Shown here: positions 1-10,060 of the stretch, piece by piece
How the letters are laid out: each line of letters opens with the position of its first letter
Numbering within the stretch: position 1 is the stretch's first letter
Source: Actinobacillus lignieresii
Lineage (GTDB): Bacteria > Pseudomonadota > Gammaproteobacteria > Enterobacterales > Pasteurellaceae
DNA: 64,000 nucleotides
Direction: 5' to 3'
Assembly: GCF_900444945.1 (NCBI RefSeq)
Contig: NZ_UFRM01000001.1
Location: 1,758,501 to 1,822,500 of the forward strand
Program-made: the position numbers and the translations under genes
Notes under the pieces: model-generated
What the model was told of the DNA's origin: nothing
Databases searched by the model: none
What the model saw: the letters and a program-made list of their open reading frames with translations, nothing else

Positions 1-1
1 A

Positions 2-2221
2 AAGAATAAAGTAATTAATTTAGCTGATGAGGGATATAATTTTATATTATCATCTGCAAGTTCTTTTTATCCAAGAAACCTAATTATCAATCGAAAGTTT
101 GATGCTACATTATTTGGAGAAGAGGATACTTTATTTAACTTCAAACTTTATGAGAAATGCCAAAATATTGGTTATGTAGTAGAAAATTCCGTTCGATATA
201 ACTATAGAAAACGTTTTGAGGGAGGATCTCAAGTAGACCAAAGTAGAATTAAACCTCAAGCGTTCCTTACTCCAATTCAACTTATTGAGAAAGTTAATAT
301 AGATAGAAAATCAGATCTATTCTATGAATTATGTATATATGAGCTACGCTCTCGACTAAAAACGATTAAACCTGATTTATTTGAAGATAAATCTGAATAT
401 GAATATATCATATCAAAATATAGAGAAATTATATCTAAAATCCCTCTTGATTTTATTCTTCACAAAACAAAATATTTAAATGAATTAGATAATAAATTAT
501 GCTTTATTACCCGAATCTTTAATGAAAAGATTGAATTTAATCAAGATGGATATATACGTGTAAATAACAACCCTATCTTCAAAGTAAATAAGTTACCGTT
601 AGATATTAAAAACATAACGATAGAAAAAGATGTATTAATTATAGATGCTCTATTTAATGATTATAAGATGTCAGAGCTAGAAATAGTAATGATTAATAAA
701 GAAAAAAAAGTCATTAAACCTATCACAAGTTATTATACGGATAGCTGTTATATAAGTAAAGTTGGGGATATAAAATCAACAAATGAAATTCTTTATTCTA
801 GATTCGAGATTCCATTATCTGTAAAAAATGAATATAGATTCTACTTTAGATATAAGAAAAATGGATATATTTATATCTGTGATAGATTAAGAACCTATTC
901 TGAAAGCCCATTCTTAGGAAATGGTGTTTTTAATAGTGATAAATTTAAATTATATTCTGAAAATTTAGGAATGAGTGTTTCTTTCCATAATAAAATCTTT
1001 AAAGTATTGCCTTTTAGTTATTGGAGTAAATTAAAAGACCGATTAACAACATTTAACCTTATAAGAAAAAAACATAAGAAAAATAAATGGCTTAGATTCT
1101 GTAAATTAAACAGACCAAAATACTGGCTATTCAATGATAGACCTATTAATGCAAATGATAATGCAGAGTATTTCTTTGAATATATAAATAAAACAAATAA
1201 AAAATTAGCCAAAAGATGTTATTTTGTATTAGATAAAAACTCTCCTGACATAGCTAGAATGAAAGAAATAGGGAATGTAGTTATTCAAAATAGCTTTAAA
1301 CATAAATTCTTATATCTAAATGCGAAATATATATTTACATCTCATTTAGCAACAAGTTTCTTTAAACCAATATCATTCAAATTCTTGAAGTATTATAATG
1401 ATTTAATAGAATCAAAAATCATTTGGTTACAACATGGAATTACGATGAATGATATTGAAACTGGAGCAAATAAATTTAACAAGAGTGTAAGCAAAGTTGT
1501 AACCTGTGCAAATTTTGAAGCAGATATTTTCCAACAAAGGAAATTCTTCTATCCCTCACAAGATATTTATCAAACAGGATTTACAAGATATGATAAATTG
1601 AAAAAAGGTACTAATAAGACTATTTTAGTAATGCCTACATGGAGGGCTTATTTAAGTGGTAATATTCTTGCTAACGGATTACATGCTAAGAAAGATGGCT
1701 TTGAGAATTCTAAATATTTCTTAAATTATTCAGCCTTACTGAAAAATGAGGCTTTAATTTCTGCTTTAAGAGAAAGTGGATATGAATTATTATTTGTTAT
1801 CCACCCTGGTCTTAGACAATATAATGAATCATTTGAAGCATTTGAAAATGATGTAATAAAAGTAATGAAGAAAAATTCTTTCTCTTATAATAAGCTATTT
1901 AACAATAGCTCTTTATTGATAACCGATTACTCTAGCGTGTTTTTTGACTTTGCTTATTCTCAAAAACCATGTTTATTTTTCCAATTTGACCAAGATGATT
2001 TTTACGGAAAACATTATAAAAAGGGTGTTTTTGATTTCGATACGATGGCTCCAGGAAAAGTAGTAAAAACAGATAAAGAATTAGTAAAAGAAATTTTATC
2101 CTTAATTAAAAACAATATGACTCCATCTTCTCATTATCTAAATATAATCCGAAACACATATAAACATTTAGATGATAGAAATTGTGAACGATTATTAATA
2201 GAAGTAGTAAAAAATCTATAA
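2..2221 (+). CDS. Capsule polymerase: glycosyltransferase plus CDP-glycerol-type phosphotransferase (5' partial)
   Basis: The reading frame is open from the first bases of the window, so the true start lies upstream; the first internal ATG (668) is not a credible start because the frame before it reads as protein. The first ~80 visible residues look like the end of a GT-A family 2 domain (FGEEDTLFNFKLYEKC, then NYRKRFEGG). The last ~370 residues match the CDP-glycerol/ribitol phosphotransferase family of teichoic acid polymerases (TagF type): LQHGI near 1436, MPTWRAY near 1630, HPG near 1803 and the DYSSVFFDFAY signature near 1927. This fits the type of A. pleuropneumoniae capsule built from polyol-phosphate-linked sugars. 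The gene is strikingly AT-rich compared with cpxD, typical of exchanged capsule cassettes. The exact substrates cannot be told from sequence. Confidence 0.85.
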   Translation, partial: KNKVINLADEGYNFILSSASSFYPRNLIINRKFDATLFGEEDTLFNFKLYEKCQNIGYVVENSVRYNYRKRFEGGSQVDQSRIKPQAFLTPIQLIEKVNIDRKSDLFYELCIYELRSRLKTIKPDLFEDKSEYEYIISKYREIISKIPLDFILHKTKYLNELDNKLCFITRIFNEKIEFNQDGYIRVNNNPIFKVNKLPLDIKNITIEKDVLIIDALFNDYKMSELEIVMINKEKKVIKPITSYYTDSCYISKVGDIKSTNEILYSRFEIPLSVKNEYRFYFRYKKNGYIYICDRLRTYSESPFLGNGVFNSDKFKLYSENLGMSVSFHNKIFKVLPFSYWSKLKDRLTTFNLIRKKHKKNKWLRFCKLNRPKYWLFNDRPINANDNAEYFFEYINKTNKKLAKRCYFVLDKNSPDIARMKEIGNVVIQNSFKHKFLYLNAKYIFTSHLATSFFKPISFKFLKYYNDLIESKIIWLQHGITMNDIETGANKFNKSVSKVVTCANFEADIFQQRKFFYPSQDIYQTGFTRYDKLKKGTNKTILVMPTWRAYLSGNILANGLHAKKDGFENSKYFLNYSALLKNEALISALRESGYELLFVIHPGLRQYNESFEAFENDVIKVMKKNSFSYNKLFNNSSLLITDYSSVFFDFAYSQKPCLFFQFDQDDFYGKHYKKGVFDFDTMAPGKVVKTDKELVKEILSLIKNNMTPSSHYLNIIRNTYKHLDDRNCERLLIEVVKNL

Positions 2222-2229
2222 GGTTAAAT

Positions 2230-3351
2230 ATGAAACGAAATATTAGACTAAAAGAATTTGCTAGAAACATAGAGAAAGTACATACTCCAACTAAAGAGTA
2301 TATGGATAAATCCCCCTTATTAGAAAGGGGGAAATCCTATTTCCAAAGAACTAATGAAAATGGCTTTATACGAACACACTTACCGTTTGAGAGTGATATA
2401 AATGTCATTCTGATTGGCGATTCTTTTATAGAGAATATATTCACTGATGAATCAAAACGTATTTCATCCATTATTGAAGAAATGTTTCTTAATGAAAAAA
2501 AGAAAATTAAAATTCACAATGCTGGTGTATCTGGTTCAACTGGCTTAGGTATACTTAATGTTATTCTAAATAAAATTTTATTCTTAAAACCAGATTTAAT
2601 AATTTATTGTCAACCATCTTGTGACTTTTCAGCTCTTTTATATGAAAATGGGTATAGTAATAGAAGTAAATTCTTTTCTAATCTAACTCCACAAGAAGAT
2701 AATGAAAAATTTAAATTTGATACTATTGAGAATAATTTATATCAAATATCCAATATTACATCTATAATTGCTAAAACATGTCAAACATTTAATATTCATC
2801 TATGTATGGCAACTTGTTGTTCTAATTCATCAAAAAGACAATTAAAAATGATGAATGACATAATTAGAGATAACTCAGAAAAACTTGGATATGACGTGAT
2901 CGATCTCGATATGCTTGTTATGCGAGGGGATAAATATTTCTATGATAAGCAACATTTGAATCAAGATGGAGCTAAATATATTGCAAGAATATTTTTTGAG
3001 CATTTAAAATTAAGATTTGACTATATTGATCAAAGTGATTTTTCTTTTGTTGAATCTAATATTCCAATTAATGATAATCAATCAATTCTAAACATTCCAA
3101 ATAAAGAGATTTATTTATCTTCTCTCATTTTATCTATTAAAAACAATGATCAAGATGAGAAAATATCTGTTTATTTGATTAATAAACTAAAAAATAAAAT
3201 TAAGATAAAAGAAGTAAATATACCAATAGCAAATGAATTAGAAATATCTATTCCTTTAGATAATTTTTATGGCGAGTATCAGTTAGTTATCCATAGCATA
3301 ACTAATAATCTAATCATAAAAAATTGTAGACTAATATCAATATCCAAATAA
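2230..3351 (+). CDS. SGNH/GDSL-fold protein of the capsule locus, possible O-acetyl-modifying enzyme
   Basis: A 373-residue cytosolic-looking protein that starts 8 bases after the polymerase stop, with an AAGG element ahead of the ATG, so it is probably cotranscribed. It shows an SGNH hydrolase layout: the GDS nucleophile block at residues 63-65 (IGDSF), a HNAGVSGSTG block at 96-105, and a C-terminal D-x-x-H catalytic pair at D239/H242 (YDKQHLNQDG). The block III GxND motif is not obvious; QPSCD at 128-132 occupies that region. The last ~110 residues form an extra domain I do not recognise. SGNH proteins in capsule loci often add or remove O-acetyl groups; that role here is inference. Composition is as AT-rich as the preceding gene. 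Confidence 0.75.
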   Translation: MKRNIRLKEFARNIEKVHTPTKEYMDKSPLLERGKSYFQRTNENGFIRTHLPFESDINVILIGDSFIENIFTDESKRISSIIEEMFLNEKKKIKIHNAGVSGSTGLGILNVILNKILFLKPDLIIYCQPSCDFSALLYENGYSNRSKFFSNLTPQEDNEKFKFDTIENNLYQISNITSIIAKTCQTFNIHLCMATCCSNSSKRQLKMMNDIIRDNSEKLGYDVIDLDMLVMRGDKYFYDKQHLNQDGAKYIARIFFEHLKLRFDYIDQSDFSFVESNIPINDNQSILNIPNKEIYLSSLILSIKNNDQDEKISVYLINKLKNKIKIKEVNIPIANELEISIPLDNFYGEYQLVIHSITNNLIIKNCRLISISK

Positions 3352-3385
3352 TATACTGCTATTTACTTTTTAAAAGAGAAGCAAA

Positions 3386-4573
3386 ATGCAATTCAAAAAA
3401 CATAATTCAATCATAGGGCTAACTTTAGCTGCTTTGTTAATCTCAGCCTGCTCAAGTCTCCCAACTTCAGGCCCTAGCCATAGTGCGATCTTAGAGGCTA
3501 ATTCACAAAGTTCGGATAAACCCTTACCGGAAGTAAATGTGGTGGAACTGGATAACGGTTTAGTTCAACAGCTGTATCAAACTCAGCAAAGCCAACAATT
3601 TTCCGGATTTTTAGGCACATCAGGCGGCGCGGGCTATGCCGGTGCAGTCAATGTGGGTGATGTACTTGAAATTTCAATTTGGGAAGCGCCGCCGGCAGTA
3701 TTATTTGGCGGTACATTTAGTTCCGAAGGACAAGGTAGCGGGCATTTAACGCAATTACCGGCACAAATGGTTAATCAAAACGGGACGGTAACCGTGCCGT
3801 TTGTGGGAAATATTCGTGTCGCAGGTAAAACACCTGAAACGATTCAGTCTCAAATTGTTGGGGCATTGCAGCGTAAAGCGAATCAGCCGCAAGCATTAGT
3901 CAAAATTGCGAATAATAACTCTGCTGATGTTACGGTTATTCGTCAAGGTAATAGTATTCGTATGCCATTAACCGCTAATAATGAACGCGTATTAGATGCG
4001 GTTGCGGCAGTAGGCGGTACAACTGAAAATATTGAAGACGTCACCGTAAAATTAACTCGTGGCTCGCAAGTCAAAACATTAGCGTTTGAAACCCTAATTT
4101 CCGATCCGGCGCAAAATATTATGTTACGTGCCGGCGATGTCGTTTCGCTGCTAAACACTCCTTATAGCTTTACCGGTTTAGGTGCGGTGGGTAACAACCA
4201 GCAAATGAAATTCTCAAGTAAAGGAATTACGCTTGCCGAAGCTATCGGTAAGATGGGCGGTTTAATTGATACTCGTTCGGATCCGAGAGGGGTTTTCGTA
4301 TTCCGTCACGTGCCTTTTGCACAATTGAGTTTAGAACAACAAGCACAATGGCAAGCTAAAGGCTACGCTATAGGAATGGATGTACCAACGGTTTATCGTG
4401 TGAACTTACTTGAGCCGCAATCCATGTTTTTATTACAGCGTTTCCCAATGCAAGATAAAGATATTGTGTATGTTTCAAATGCGCCGTTGTCTGAGTTCCA
4501 AAAATTCTTGAGAATGATTTTCTCAATTACTTCGCCGGTTACCAGTACGACCAATGCCGTTCGTGCCTATTAA
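3386..4573 (+). CDS. cpxD: Capsule polysaccharide export outer-membrane lipoprotein
   Basis: A 395-residue Wza/KpsD/BexD family protein. It has a lipoprotein signal with the lipobox LISAC and the lipidated Cys at residue 22, a polysaccharide-export domain beginning near residue 90 (VNVGDVLEISIWE) and SLBB-type domains after it. It should form the outer-membrane channel for the capsule exported by CpxCBA. An AGAGAAG ribosome site precedes the ATG. Composition changes sharply here from the AT-rich synthesis genes upstream, marking the junction between variable and conserved parts of the locus. It is the first gene of cpxDCBA. Confidence 0.93.
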   Translation: MQFKKHNSIIGLTLAALLISACSSLPTSGPSHSAILEANSQSSDKPLPEVNVVELDNGLVQQLYQTQQSQQFSGFLGTSGGAGYAGAVNVGDVLEISIWEAPPAVLFGGTFSSEGQGSGHLTQLPAQMVNQNGTVTVPFVGNIRVAGKTPETIQSQIVGALQRKANQPQALVKIANNNSADVTVIRQGNSIRMPLTANNERVLDAVAAVGGTTENIEDVTVKLTRGSQVKTLAFETLISDPAQNIMLRAGDVVSLLNTPYSFTGLGAVGNNQQMKFSSKGITLAEAIGKMGGLIDTRSDPRGVFVFRHVPFAQLSLEQQAQWQAKGYAIGMDVPTVYRVNLLEPQSMFLLQRFPMQDKDIVYVSNAPLSEFQKFLRMIFSITSPVTSTTNAVRAY

Positions 4574-4598
4574 TATATTGAATGTATAAGGACAAAAG

Positions 4599-5756
4599 AT
4601 GGAAACACCTATTGCTACCAGTCCAGCAGAAAAATTACAGAAACCGGTTAAACAGAAAAAAAGTTGGTTAAAAAAGCTTAATCCGTTATTTTGGGTAACT
4701 GTAGCGATTCCGACGGTATTATCAGCCTTTTATTTCGGTTCTGTTGCTTCCGATATTTATATTTCGGAATCAAGTTTTGTCGTTAGATCGCCTAAAAATC
4801 AGACCGCTCTGACAGGCGTAGGCGCCTTATTGCAAGGTTCAGGTTTTTCTCGTTCGCAAGACGATACTTATACCGTACAGGAATATATGCGTTCTCGTAC
4901 CGCTCTTGAGCAACTAATGCAAGAATTACCTGTTCGCGAATATTATGAGAATCAGGGCGATATTATCGCTCGCTTTAATGGATTCGGATTAAATAACAGT
5001 AAAGAAGCGTTTTATAAATATTTCCGAGATCGCTTAAGTGTGGATTTTGACTCTGTTTCCGGTATCGCCAGCTTACGTATTCGAGCATTTAACGCGGAAG
5101 AGGGACAACAAATTAATCAAAAACTCCTTGCCGAAGGTGAAACGCTTATTAACCGTTTAAACGAACGTGCAAGAAAAGATACCATTTCATTTGCGGAACA
5201 AGCGGTTACAGAAGCGGAAAATAATGTAAACGAAACGGCAAATGCTTTAAGTAAATACCGTATCAAAAATAAAATTTTTGATTTGCCGGCACAATCGGGC
5301 GTACAACTTTCATTAATTTCAAGCTTAAAAAGCGAGTTGATTCGTGTGGAAACCCAATTAGCGCAATTACAATCGATTACGCCGGATAACCCGCAAGTTG
5401 ATGCGTTATTAATGCGCCAAAAAAGCTTACGTAAAGAAATTGACGAGCAATCTAAACAGCTTTCCGGTAACAGTAATAGCTCGATTGCTACTCAAACTGC
5501 CGATTATCAACGTTTAGTATTAGCAAACGAATTAGCGCAACAGCAATTGACCGCAGCCTTAACTTCTTTGCAAAATACAAAAAACGAAGCGGATCGTCAG
5601 CAGCTTTATTTAGAAGTAATCAGTCAGCCAAGCAAACCGGACTGGGCGGAAGAACCTTATCGCTTATATAATATTTTAGCGACATTCTTTATCGGACTGA
5701 TGCTGTACGGCGTATTAAGCTTATTAATCGCAAGTGTAAGAGAGCATAAAAACTAA
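4599..5756 (+). CDS. cpxC: Capsule export inner-membrane/periplasmic co-polymerase-like protein
   Basis: A 385-residue KpsE/BexC/CtrB family protein. One membrane segment near residues 31-50 and one near 355-378 flank a long periplasmic region rich in predicted coiled coil (residues ~195-340). This is the adaptor that links the CpxBA ABC transporter to the CpxD outer-membrane channel. The stop overlaps the cpxB start by one base (TAATG), indicating translational coupling. Confidence 0.93.
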   Translation: METPIATSPAEKLQKPVKQKKSWLKKLNPLFWVTVAIPTVLSAFYFGSVASDIYISESSFVVRSPKNQTALTGVGALLQGSGFSRSQDDTYTVQEYMRSRTALEQLMQELPVREYYENQGDIIARFNGFGLNNSKEAFYKYFRDRLSVDFDSVSGIASLRIRAFNAEEGQQINQKLLAEGETLINRLNERARKDTISFAEQAVTEAENNVNETANALSKYRIKNKIFDLPAQSGVQLSLISSLKSELIRVETQLAQLQSITPDNPQVDALLMRQKSLRKEIDEQSKQLSGNSNSSIATQTADYQRLVLANELAQQQLTAALTSLQNTKNEADRQQLYLEVISQPSKPDWAEEPYRLYNILATFFIGLMLYGVLSLLIASVREHKN

Positions 5757-6553
5757 TGCAATACGGTGATCAAACAACCTTCCGCCAGTCACTTGCCATT
5801 CAAGGAAGAGTAATCGGCGCTTTACTTATGCGAGAAATTATTACTCGCTACGGACGGAAGAACTTAGGCTTTTTGTGGCTGTTTGTTGAGCCGCTATTAC
5901 TCACTTTATTTATTGTACTGATGTGGAAGTTTATCCGAGCGGATCGCGTTTCCGATTTAAATATTATTGCTTTTGTGATTACCGGTTATCCTATGGCAAT
6001 GATGTGGCGTAATGCTTCAAATAGAACTATCGGAGCAATTTCCGGTAATTTGAGTCTTCTTTATCATCGTAACGTACGTGTATTGGATACTTTACTCGCT
6101 CGAGTCCTACTGGAAGTAGCAGGCGCAACAATTGCCCAAATCATTATTATGGCATTATTAATATTATTGGGTTGGATTGATATGCCGAAAGATACGTTCT
6201 ATATGATAATAGCATGGGTATTAATGGCATTCTTTGCTTTAGGGCTCGGCTTGATCATTTGCTCCATTGCACAAAAATTTGAAGCATTTGGCAAAATCTG
6301 GGGAACATTAAGCTTTGTTCTTTTACCTCTTTCAGGCGCATTTTTCTTTGTGCATGCGCTACCAAGACAAGCTCAACAATATGCAACCTTAATACCGATG
6401 ATTCACGGCACGGAAATGTTTCGTCACGGTTATTTTGGCGACAGTGTTATCACATATGAAAGTATAAGCTATCTTGTAATATGTGATGTAGCCATGTTAC
6501 TTTTTGGGCTCATTATGGTAAAAAACTTCAGTAAAGGAATCGAACCGCAATGA
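5756..6553 (+). CDS. cpxB: Capsule polysaccharide ABC transporter permease
   Basis: A 265-residue ABC-2 type permease of the KpsM/BexB family with about six hydrophobic segments and the cytoplasmic N-terminal stretch [16 protein letters not shown] typical of polysaccharide exporters. It exports the lipid-linked capsule chain across the inner membrane with CpxA. It overlaps cpxC by one base and cpxA by four (ATGA). Confidence 0.94.
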   Translation: MQYGDQTTFRQSLAIQGRVIGALLMREIITRYGRKNLGFLWLFVEPLLLTLFIVLMWKFIRADRVSDLNIIAFVITGYPMAMMWRNASNRTIGAISGNLSLLYHRNVRVLDTLLARVLLEVAGATIAQIIIMALLILLGWIDMPKDTFYMIIAWVLMAFFALGLGLIICSIAQKFEAFGKIWGTLSFVLLPLSGAFFFVHALPRQAQQYATLIPMIHGTEMFRHGYFGDSVITYESISYLVICDVAMLLFGLIMVKNFSKGIEPQ

Positions 6554-7200
6554 TTAGCGTAAAAAATGTGAGTAAAGATTACTATACTCGAAGCGGTAAA
6601 AAAACCGTATTGCAAGATATTAATTTTGAGCTGAAAAAAGGCGAGAAAATCGGTATTCTGGGGCGTAACGGTGCAGGTAAGTCAACCTTAATTCGCTTAA
6701 TGAGCGGTGTTGAGCCGCCGACAACCGGTACGATCGAACGTCACATGTCGATATCTTGGCCGCTCGCTTTCAGCGGGGCGTTTCAAGGCAGTTTAACCGG
6801 TATGGATAATTTACGCTTTATTTGCCGTATCTATAATGCGGATATTGACTATGTTAAAGCATTTACCGAAGAGTTTTCCGAATTAGGCGATTATTTATAT
6901 GAGCCGGTTAAGAAATACTCCTCCGGTATGAAAGCACGTCTTGCTTTTGCTTTATCGCTTTCTGTTGAGTTTGATTGTTACCTAATTGACGAAGTAATTG
7001 CGGTAGGTGACTCTCGCTTTGCGGCAAAATGTAAGCACGAATTATTCGAGAAACGCAAAGATCGTTCGATTATTTTGGTTTCGCATAGCCCGTCTGCAAT
7101 GAAGGAATATTGTGATAATGCGATGGTATTAGATAAAGGCATTATGCATAAATTCGAAAATATGGACGATGCTTATAAGTTCTATAATGCCACCCAGTAA
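6550..7200 (+). CDS. cpxA: Capsule polysaccharide ABC transporter ATPase
   Basis: A 216-residue KpsT/BexA family ATPase. Walker A is GRNGAGKST (residues ~38-46), the signature is YSSGMKAR, Walker B is CYLIDEV and the switch His lies in VSHS. It powers CpxB. It begins inside the cpxB stop (ATGA overlap) and ends the capsule export operon; a paired-uptake-sequence hairpin follows directly. Confidence 0.95.
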   Translation: MISVKNVSKDYYTRSGKKTVLQDINFELKKGEKIGILGRNGAGKSTLIRLMSGVEPPTTGTIERHMSISWPLAFSGAFQGSLTGMDNLRFICRIYNADIDYVKAFTEEFSELGDYLYEPVKKYSSGMKARLAFALSLSVEFDCYLIDEVIAVGDSRFAAKCKHELFEKRKDRSIILVSHSPSAMKEYCDNAMVLDKGIMHKFENMDDAYKFYNATQ

Positions 7201-7205
7201 GAAAG

Positions 7206-7251
7206 ACAAGCGGTTAAAAATGTAAAACTTTCTGCAAATTTGACCGCTTGT
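7206..7251. terminator. Paired uptake-sequence hairpin after cpxA
   Basis: ACAAGCGGT at 7206-7214 faces ACCGCTTGT at 7243-7251, making a 9-bp perfect stem between the convergent cpxA and modF genes. The core is the Apl-type DNA uptake sequence. Terminator function is inferred from position six bases after the cpxA stop. Confidence 0.6.
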
Positions 7252-7266
7252 AGCTCTAAACTCTCT

Positions 7267-7384
7267 ATGATGGCGCTCGTCTTTGACGAGTGCCTTTATT
7301 TTTATCCTATATCAAATCCAGCCCCCATCAGGAGGAGACTGGTGCTATCTTCCGTGTAATCCGTGTTTTCCGTGGTTAAATCTC
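7267..7384 (+). repeat. Intergenic repeat copy A
   Basis: Two blocks, GATGGCGCTCGTCTTTGACG near 7268 and a block from 7342 (GTGCTATCTTCCGTGTAATC, then on to GTGGTTAAATCT), are found again as one uninterrupted ~70-base unit, reverse orientation, at 9971-10040. Copy A carries roughly 50 extra bases between the blocks. The far end touches the modF stop codon (7383-7385). Confidence 0.7.
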
Positions 7385-8855
7385 AGGCGTTTTCTATTTG
7401 ATTCAAAGCCGTCTGTACGTAGCGGTAACCACCATTCTCTTGCGGAACAAATTCAAATAAATGGGTGATACAATTTGGGGCGTCCGCATCTTGGTGCGAA
7501 ACAAATAACAGCTGAGTTTGGCTATTGGTGACCAATTGTTCGATAAACTGTTTAACCAATTTGCGGTTTACGCCGTCCAAGCCTTGTAGCGGTTCGTCTA
7601 AAATCAGAATCGGCGGATGTTTTACCATAGCACGGGTAATCAATAATAAACGTTGTTGTCCCCACGAAAGTGAACGGAACGGTTTTTTCGCCAGATTGGC
7701 TAAATACAAACGTTCCAGCCATTCCATTGCTTTGAGCTGTAAGGCACTCGGTACTTGTTGATAAACGCCGATTGAATCGAAAAAGCCGGATAAAATCACA
7801 TCTAACGCCGAACAATTCACCCGATAATCCATATGTAACTGGCTGCTCACATAGCCGATATTTTTCTTAATATCCCAAATCGTTTCGCCCGAGCCACGCT
7901 GACGACCGAATAAATGTACGTAATTAGCATAAGATTGCGGATGATCGCCGGTAATAATCGAAAGCAAGGTCGATTTGCCTGCTCCGTTCGGGCCTTTAAT
8001 CCACCAATGTTGTTTTGGGGCAACCGTCCAAGTTAGATCATCAATAATGTTTTTTTCGCCGTAACGAATCATCACGTTTTTCAGTTCGAACGGATTGCTA
8101 TTGGATGGGAGCTGAATCAGCGGTGCGGCACTGTCCGGTAAAGGCGCATTCACATTCTGTTCTGCAAATTTTAGCTGAGAATAGACCGCTTGTTGCTCAA
8201 TCGCTTGGCGTTCGCCTTGTAAAATCAGTTGCAGATTATCTAACAAAGCAATATGCGTAGCACAGTCGGGAATATCATTGAAACGGTTGGAAATCAGTAC
8301 TACTGCCATTTGCTTGCCGAGTTGCGCCATAACGTCTTGCCAATAAGCGACCGAGGCTTGATCTAATCCCTCAAAAGGCTCATCTAGAATCAATAAATCC
8401 GGTTCGCTGACTAACATTTGGCAAAATAACACTTTGCGGCTTTCGCCGGTGGAGAGCTGAATAAACGGGCGTTCTAATAACGGCTGGATACGTAATTTAG
8501 CCGCATATTCCTCGCATAATTGCGTTTTTTCGCTACCGTTTAAGATGATTTGACGGGCTGTTAAACCGAAATCGTCAGGCGAAACCATATCGTTGTTACG
8601 GTGTTTAAAGATTTGCTCGATGATTTTTTGTTGCTGCTCGAAGGAAAGTAAAGCGATATGCTGGAAACTATTTTGATATTCGCCCGAATATAACGAAAGT
8701 GAATTGTGTAGCGCTTGGGCGAAAGCGGTTTTGCCCGAGCCGTTACCGCCGACAATCACCCAGAAATCGTGAGTATTGATTTCCAGTGATTCAATCGACA
8801 GTTTATTGTGTTGAGCAAGGGAAAATAAGGCGTTCTGGATGTTGATGTTTGGCAT
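7383..8855 (-). CDS. modF: Molybdate-type double ABC ATPase ModF
   Basis: A 490-residue soluble protein with two complete ABC ATPase domains. The first has Walker A GGNGSGKTAF, signature LSTGESRK and Walker B LLILDEPF; the second has [17 protein letters not shown] and LILDEPL. Length and arrangement equal E. coli ModF (PhrA), linked to molybdenum metabolism. No modABC permease is nearby. In A. pleuropneumoniae modF is a known border gene of the capsule locus, which matches its place here. Confidence 0.9.
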   Translation of the reverse strand: MPNINIQNALFSLAQHNKLSIESLEINTHDFWVIVGGNGSGKTAFAQALHNSLSLYSGEYQNSFQHIALLSFEQQQKIIEQIFKHRNNDMVSPDDFGLTARQIILNGSEKTQLCEEYAAKLRIQPLLERPFIQLSTGESRKVLFCQMLVSEPDLLILDEPFEGLDQASVAYWQDVMAQLGKQMAVVLISNRFNDIPDCATHIALLDNLQLILQGERQAIEQQAVYSQLKFAEQNVNAPLPDSAAPLIQLPSNSNPFELKNVMIRYGEKNIIDDLTWTVAPKQHWWIKGPNGAGKSTLLSIITGDHPQSYANYVHLFGRQRGSGETIWDIKKNIGYVSSQLHMDYRVNCSALDVILSGFFDSIGVYQQVPSALQLKAMEWLERLYLANLAKKPFRSLSWGQQRLLLITRAMVKHPPILILDEPLQGLDGVNRKLVKQFIEQLVTNSQTQLLFVSHQDADAPNCITHLFEFVPQENGGYRYVQTALNQIENA

Positions 8856-8947
8856 GTTGTGTTCCTGTTATGACGGAAAACACAACGCCAATGGAATAAT
8901 GATTAGGCGTGTGCGTTATGTTTTCCGTATCCGATAGTTTTTATTTA

Positions 8948-9898
8948 TTAGAGTTGTTTACCTACTGCAAACCAATCGGCACGCCCGTTAAGGAAGTCTT
9001 GCACGGACATCGGTTTTTTGCCGGAAGGTTGTAACTGAGTAATATTTAACACGCCTTCTTGTGTTGCAATTTGAATCCCGTTTTTATCCGCTTGTAAGAC
9101 CGTACCTGCCGCTTTAGCTTGATGCGGTAACACATTTGCTTGATATACTTTCACGCTTTGTTCTACGCCGTCCACCTCTAATGTGAGGAAGCTAATCGGC
9201 CATGGGTTAAACGCTCGAATATTGCGTTCCAGCTGACAAGCGGTCAAATTCCAGTCTAATTTTGCTTCTTCTTTTGAAAGTTTTTCCGCATAGTTGGAAA
9301 GCGCATCATCTTGTTTTTCCGCTTTAAACGCTTGGCTTTCTAACCCGTTTAACACCTCTAATAACGCCGGCGGTGCAAGTTCGGCTAATTTCGCATATAA
9401 CGAAGCGGAGGTTTCGTCTGCGGCAATCGGTGTGGTAACTTTATGCAACATATCGCCGGTATCTAAGCCGATATTCATTTGCATAATGGTTACGCCGGTT
9501 TCCTGATCGCCCGCCCAAATCGAGCGTTGAATCGGTGCCGCTCCACGCCAGCGTGGTAACAGCGAACCGTGCACATTTAAACAACCGTATTTCGGCGCAT
9601 TCAGTACCGCTTCCGGTAAGATTAAACCGTAAGCCACTACAACCATCACATCGGCATTCAGTGCTTTTAATTCCGCTTGTGCGTCTTCTTTACGTAGGGA
9701 TTTTGGTTGATATACCGGAATATTATGTTGTTCGGCTAATTGTTTTACCGGGCTGGCTTGCAGCTTTTTGCCCCTGCCGGCAGGTTTGTCCGGTTGGGTA
9801 TAAACCGCAATTACATTATGTTCTGAATTTAATAACGCTTGTAAGTGCTGTGCGGCAAAATCAGGTGTGCCGGCAAAAATAATATTAAGTTTTAGCAT
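8948..9898 (-). CDS. fmt: Methionyl-tRNA formyltransferase
   Basis: A 316-residue protein that formylates initiator Met-tRNA. The N-terminal domain opens with [15 protein letters not shown] and contains the folate/formyl site [15 protein letters not shown] (residues ~110-124); the smaller C-terminal tRNA-binding domain follows. Peptide deformylase (def), its usual partner, is not adjacent; the gene stands alone between modF and a TRAP receptor gene. Confidence 0.96.
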   Translation of the reverse strand: MLKLNIIFAGTPDFAAQHLQALLNSEHNVIAVYTQPDKPAGRGKKLQASPVKQLAEQHNIPVYQPKSLRKEDAQAELKALNADVMVVVAYGLILPEAVLNAPKYGCLNVHGSLLPRWRGAAPIQRSIWAGDQETGVTIMQMNIGLDTGDMLHKVTTPIAADETSASLYAKLAELAPPALLEVLNGLESQAFKAEKQDDALSNYAEKLSKEEAKLDWNLTACQLERNIRAFNPWPISFLTLEVDGVEQSVKVYQANVLPHQAKAAGTVLQADKNGIQIATQEGVLNITQLQPSGKKPMSVQDFLNGRADWFAVGKQL

Positions 9899-9970
9899 GA
9901 TTTTTCGTTGATAAGTGAATGGATAACGGAATTGTAACAGAAGAAATGCAGCAACTGTGTTTGGTGATAA

Positions 9971-10040
9971 AGATTTTTAACCGCGAAATACGCAGGTTAC
10001 ATGGAAGATAGCGCCCGTCAAAGACAAGCGCCATCAAGGA
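9971..10040 (-). repeat. Intergenic repeat copy B
   Basis: Read on the minus strand this ~70-base unit runs GATGGCGCTTGTCTTTGACG, then GCGCTATCTTCCATGTAACC, and ends GCGGTTAAAAATCT. It matches copy A at 7267-7384 with scattered substitutions and without the ~50-base insertion. It fills the gap between fmt and the downstream receptor gene. Confidence 0.7.
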
Positions 10041-10060
10041 AATATGTTCAGAGAAGGTAA

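Noticed and set aside
1..3351. Insertion sequence or phage origin for the AT-rich capsule genes
   Set aside because: No transposase, integrase or terminal inverted repeats are visible; cassette exchange by homologous flanks explains it better.
7283..7468. 61-residue plus-strand open frame after cpxA
   Set aside because: It runs through repeat copy A and into the antisense of modF, with no protein character.
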